A DNA stretch of 41,873 nt from an uncultured Gammaproteobacteria bacterium (lineage in GTDB: Bacteria > Pseudomonadota > Gammaproteobacteria > Chromatiales > Chromatiaceae): contig CALAZS010000121.1 in assembly GCA_937926265.1 (NCBI GenBank), positions 1 through 41,873 on the forward strand, in the 5' to 3' direction. Under the pieces are notes generated by a model, which was given only the letters and a program-made list of their open reading frames with translations, was not told where the DNA came from and made no database searches. Of this stretch, positions 40,725 through 41,873 are shown in pieces (the first letter of the stretch is position 1; each line of letters begins with the position of its first letter). A program made the position numbers and the translations under genes.

Positions 40725-41873
40725 ATGAAAAGACCAAAAATTGTTTTTCAAAACTGTCAAAAACATGGATGTTTTTGCCAGAGCTTGCAGGGAAGCATTC
40801 ACAGCGTTTTTGAAAAACAATTCTGGTCATTTGTCATTTTATTAACCTTTGTTGTTTTATTTCTAAACCCAGTGACAGTATTAGCTGATGTCGTCAAACC
40901 GGCCTTAGTAGAAATCAGCGTCTATACCAGTGGCAAATACAAAGTTGAAGTACGCGCCAGCGTCGAAGCATTACTGACCGGTATTAATGCCCAGTACCAG
41001 GACACCACCCAGGCACCTACTGCTGAAGAATATGATGAGCTAAGGGTTCTGCAGGGACCTGAGCTTAAAGAGCGCTTTAAATCCTTTCATGAAAAATTCG
41101 AACAGCAGGTTCAGCTTAAGTTTGATGACAAAGCTGCAAAATTAAAAATCACCGAAGTTGATATACCCGTCCCCGGTTATGTCAAAGTGCCTCGTAACAG
41201 CATCATTTATCTGGAAGGCGAAATACCGCGTGATGCAAAAAATTTGACCTGGTACTACCCGGCATTGTTTGGTGATAATGCTGTCAGAGTAAGACAGGTG
41301 GATGAAGCCAACGAGAAATGGTTCTGGTCGCAGTGGCAGTGGATACGCAATGATCAGCCGAGTGAACCGTTTTCATTAACCGAGGTTTTCACAAAACGAT
41401 CCACCCTGTCGGTAATCACGGAATACATCATTGCAGGCTTTGAACATATCCTGCCGATGGGCATGGATCATATTCTCTTCATTCTTGGCATATTTCTTTT
41501 GAGCACTCGTATCAGTCCCCTTTTATGGCAGGTTACGATGTTTACCCTTGCTCACTCGATAACACTTGGGCTATCAATGCATGGCGTAATTAATCTGCCT
41601 GCCAATATCGTTGAACCCCTGATCGCCTTGTCAATTGCCTATATTGGCTTGGAAAACATTTATCACAAGAACCTGCATAACAGTCGCCTGTTGATTGTTT
41701 TTGCTTTTGGCTTACTACACGGTATGGGCTTCGCCAGTGTTTTACAGGAATTTGGCATGCCGGCGGATGCATTTCTAACCGCCTTGATAAGCTTCAATGT
41801 AGGGGTGGAACTTGGCCAGTTAGCGATCATTATGCTCGGCTTTCTGACTGTCGGCTTCTGGTTTAGCAAAAAA
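40725..41873 (+). CDS. HupE/UreJ-like membrane protein, 3' end beyond window
   Basis: Open for 383 codons and still open at the window edge. After a hydrophobic segment (about 34-50, ending VTVLA) comes a periplasmic domain of about 170 residues. Several membrane helices follow with the family motifs GFEHILPMGMDHILFILG, FTLAHSITLGLS and LLHGMGFASVL. The histidines suggest metal handling; relatives are linked to nickel or hydrogenase accessory functions, but none is proven here. The first 33 residues (FQNCQKHGCFCQSLQGSIHS) are encoded by a palindromic repeat, so the natural start may differ; no ribosome-binding site supports 40725. Confidence 0.78.
   Translation, partial: MKRPKIVFQNCQKHGCFCQSLQGSIHSVFEKQFWSFVILLTFVVLFLNPVTVLADVVKPALVEISVYTSGKYKVEVRASVEALLTGINAQYQDTTQAPTAEEYDELRVLQGPELKERFKSFHEKFEQQVQLKFDDKAAKLKITEVDIPVPGYVKVPRNSIIYLEGEIPRDAKNLTWYYPALFGDNAVRVRQVDEANEKWFWSQWQWIRNDQPSEPFSLTEVFTKRSTLSVITEYIIAGFEHILPMGMDHILFILGIFLLSTRISPLLWQVTMFTLAHSITLGLSMHGVINLPANIVEPLIALSIAYIGLENIYHKNLHNSRLLIVFAFGLLHGMGFASVLQEFGMPADAFLTALISFNVGVELGQLAIIMLGFLTVGFWFSKK
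40741..40820. repeat. Palindromic repeat element, copy 2
   Basis: Ends are the inverted pair TTGTTTTTCAAAA (40741-40753) and GTTTTTGAAAAACAA (40806-40820). Inside, CAAAAACAT-GG-ATGTTTTTG (40758-40777) is nearly a perfect palindrome. The ACATGGATGT core and the following GGAAGCATTCACAGCG resemble, in opposite orientation, the first element. It covers the start of the HupE-like reading frame. Confidence 0.6.

Overview
The window looks like a chromosome segment from a moderately AT-rich gammaproteobacterium with a sulfur-oxidising, nitrogen-scavenging lifestyle. EttA, FolD, citrate synthase and SucA all have gammaproteobacterial character. SoxX and SoxA, the SoxA heme-ligand cysteine, cyanase and several periplasmic thioredoxin-fold proteins point to sulfur and cyanate chemistry. 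I see no rRNA, tRNA, CRISPR array, phage or intact insertion sequence.

Layout. 1-5,260: a double-thioredoxin-fold secreted protein, a Gdt1-type cation exporter, a frameshifted small secreted protein, a CPA2 cation/proton antiporter with an NAD-binding domain, and a run of three tiny secreted or membrane ORFs. 5,570-7,650: STAS protein, metallophosphoesterase, a cyclic-nucleotide-binding-fold protein and a remnant of a sigma-54 activator. 7,630-16,830: the most interesting block. It holds an osmC / acyl-CoA-dehydrogenase-like / DUF302 / rubredoxin-reductase operon, a GAF-AAA-Fis sigma-54 activator, a nitrate/cyanate-type ABC transporter and a divergent cyanase gene. Four good -24/-12 promoters and a repeated WTGTC-N4-TTGTCA motif tie the four transcription units into one apparent regulon. 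16,870-17,840: a small cytochrome c, an ABM-type monooxygenase and a 42-residue ORF with a perfect Shine-Dalgarno.

17,950-27,540: a 1,150-residue protein that is probably a pyrophosphate-type PEP carboxykinase, divergent from gltA-sucA-CZB-glgC. Together these link C4/C3 interconversion, the oxidative TCA branch and glycogen synthesis. 27,630-29,420: an orphan ParA-like ATPase with a 52-residue partner, and a NYN-domain nuclease. 29,890-32,040: two more convergent double-thioredoxin paralogues. 32,320-36,560: a complete aapJQMP general amino-acid transporter ending in a strong terminator. 36,600-38,760: folD, then convergent soxX-soxA. 38,890-41,873: ettA and the start of a HupE/UreJ-like membrane protein, whose 5' end is formed by a dispersed palindromic repeat; it runs off the window.

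How the parts may work together: cyanate would be imported by the Cyn/Nrt-type transporter and hydrolysed by cyanase, under a dedicated sigma-54 enhancer-binding protein. The same regulator seems to drive an oxidative flavin/rubredoxin operon of unknown substrate. Functions are inferred from motifs and remembered family features; no database search was run.
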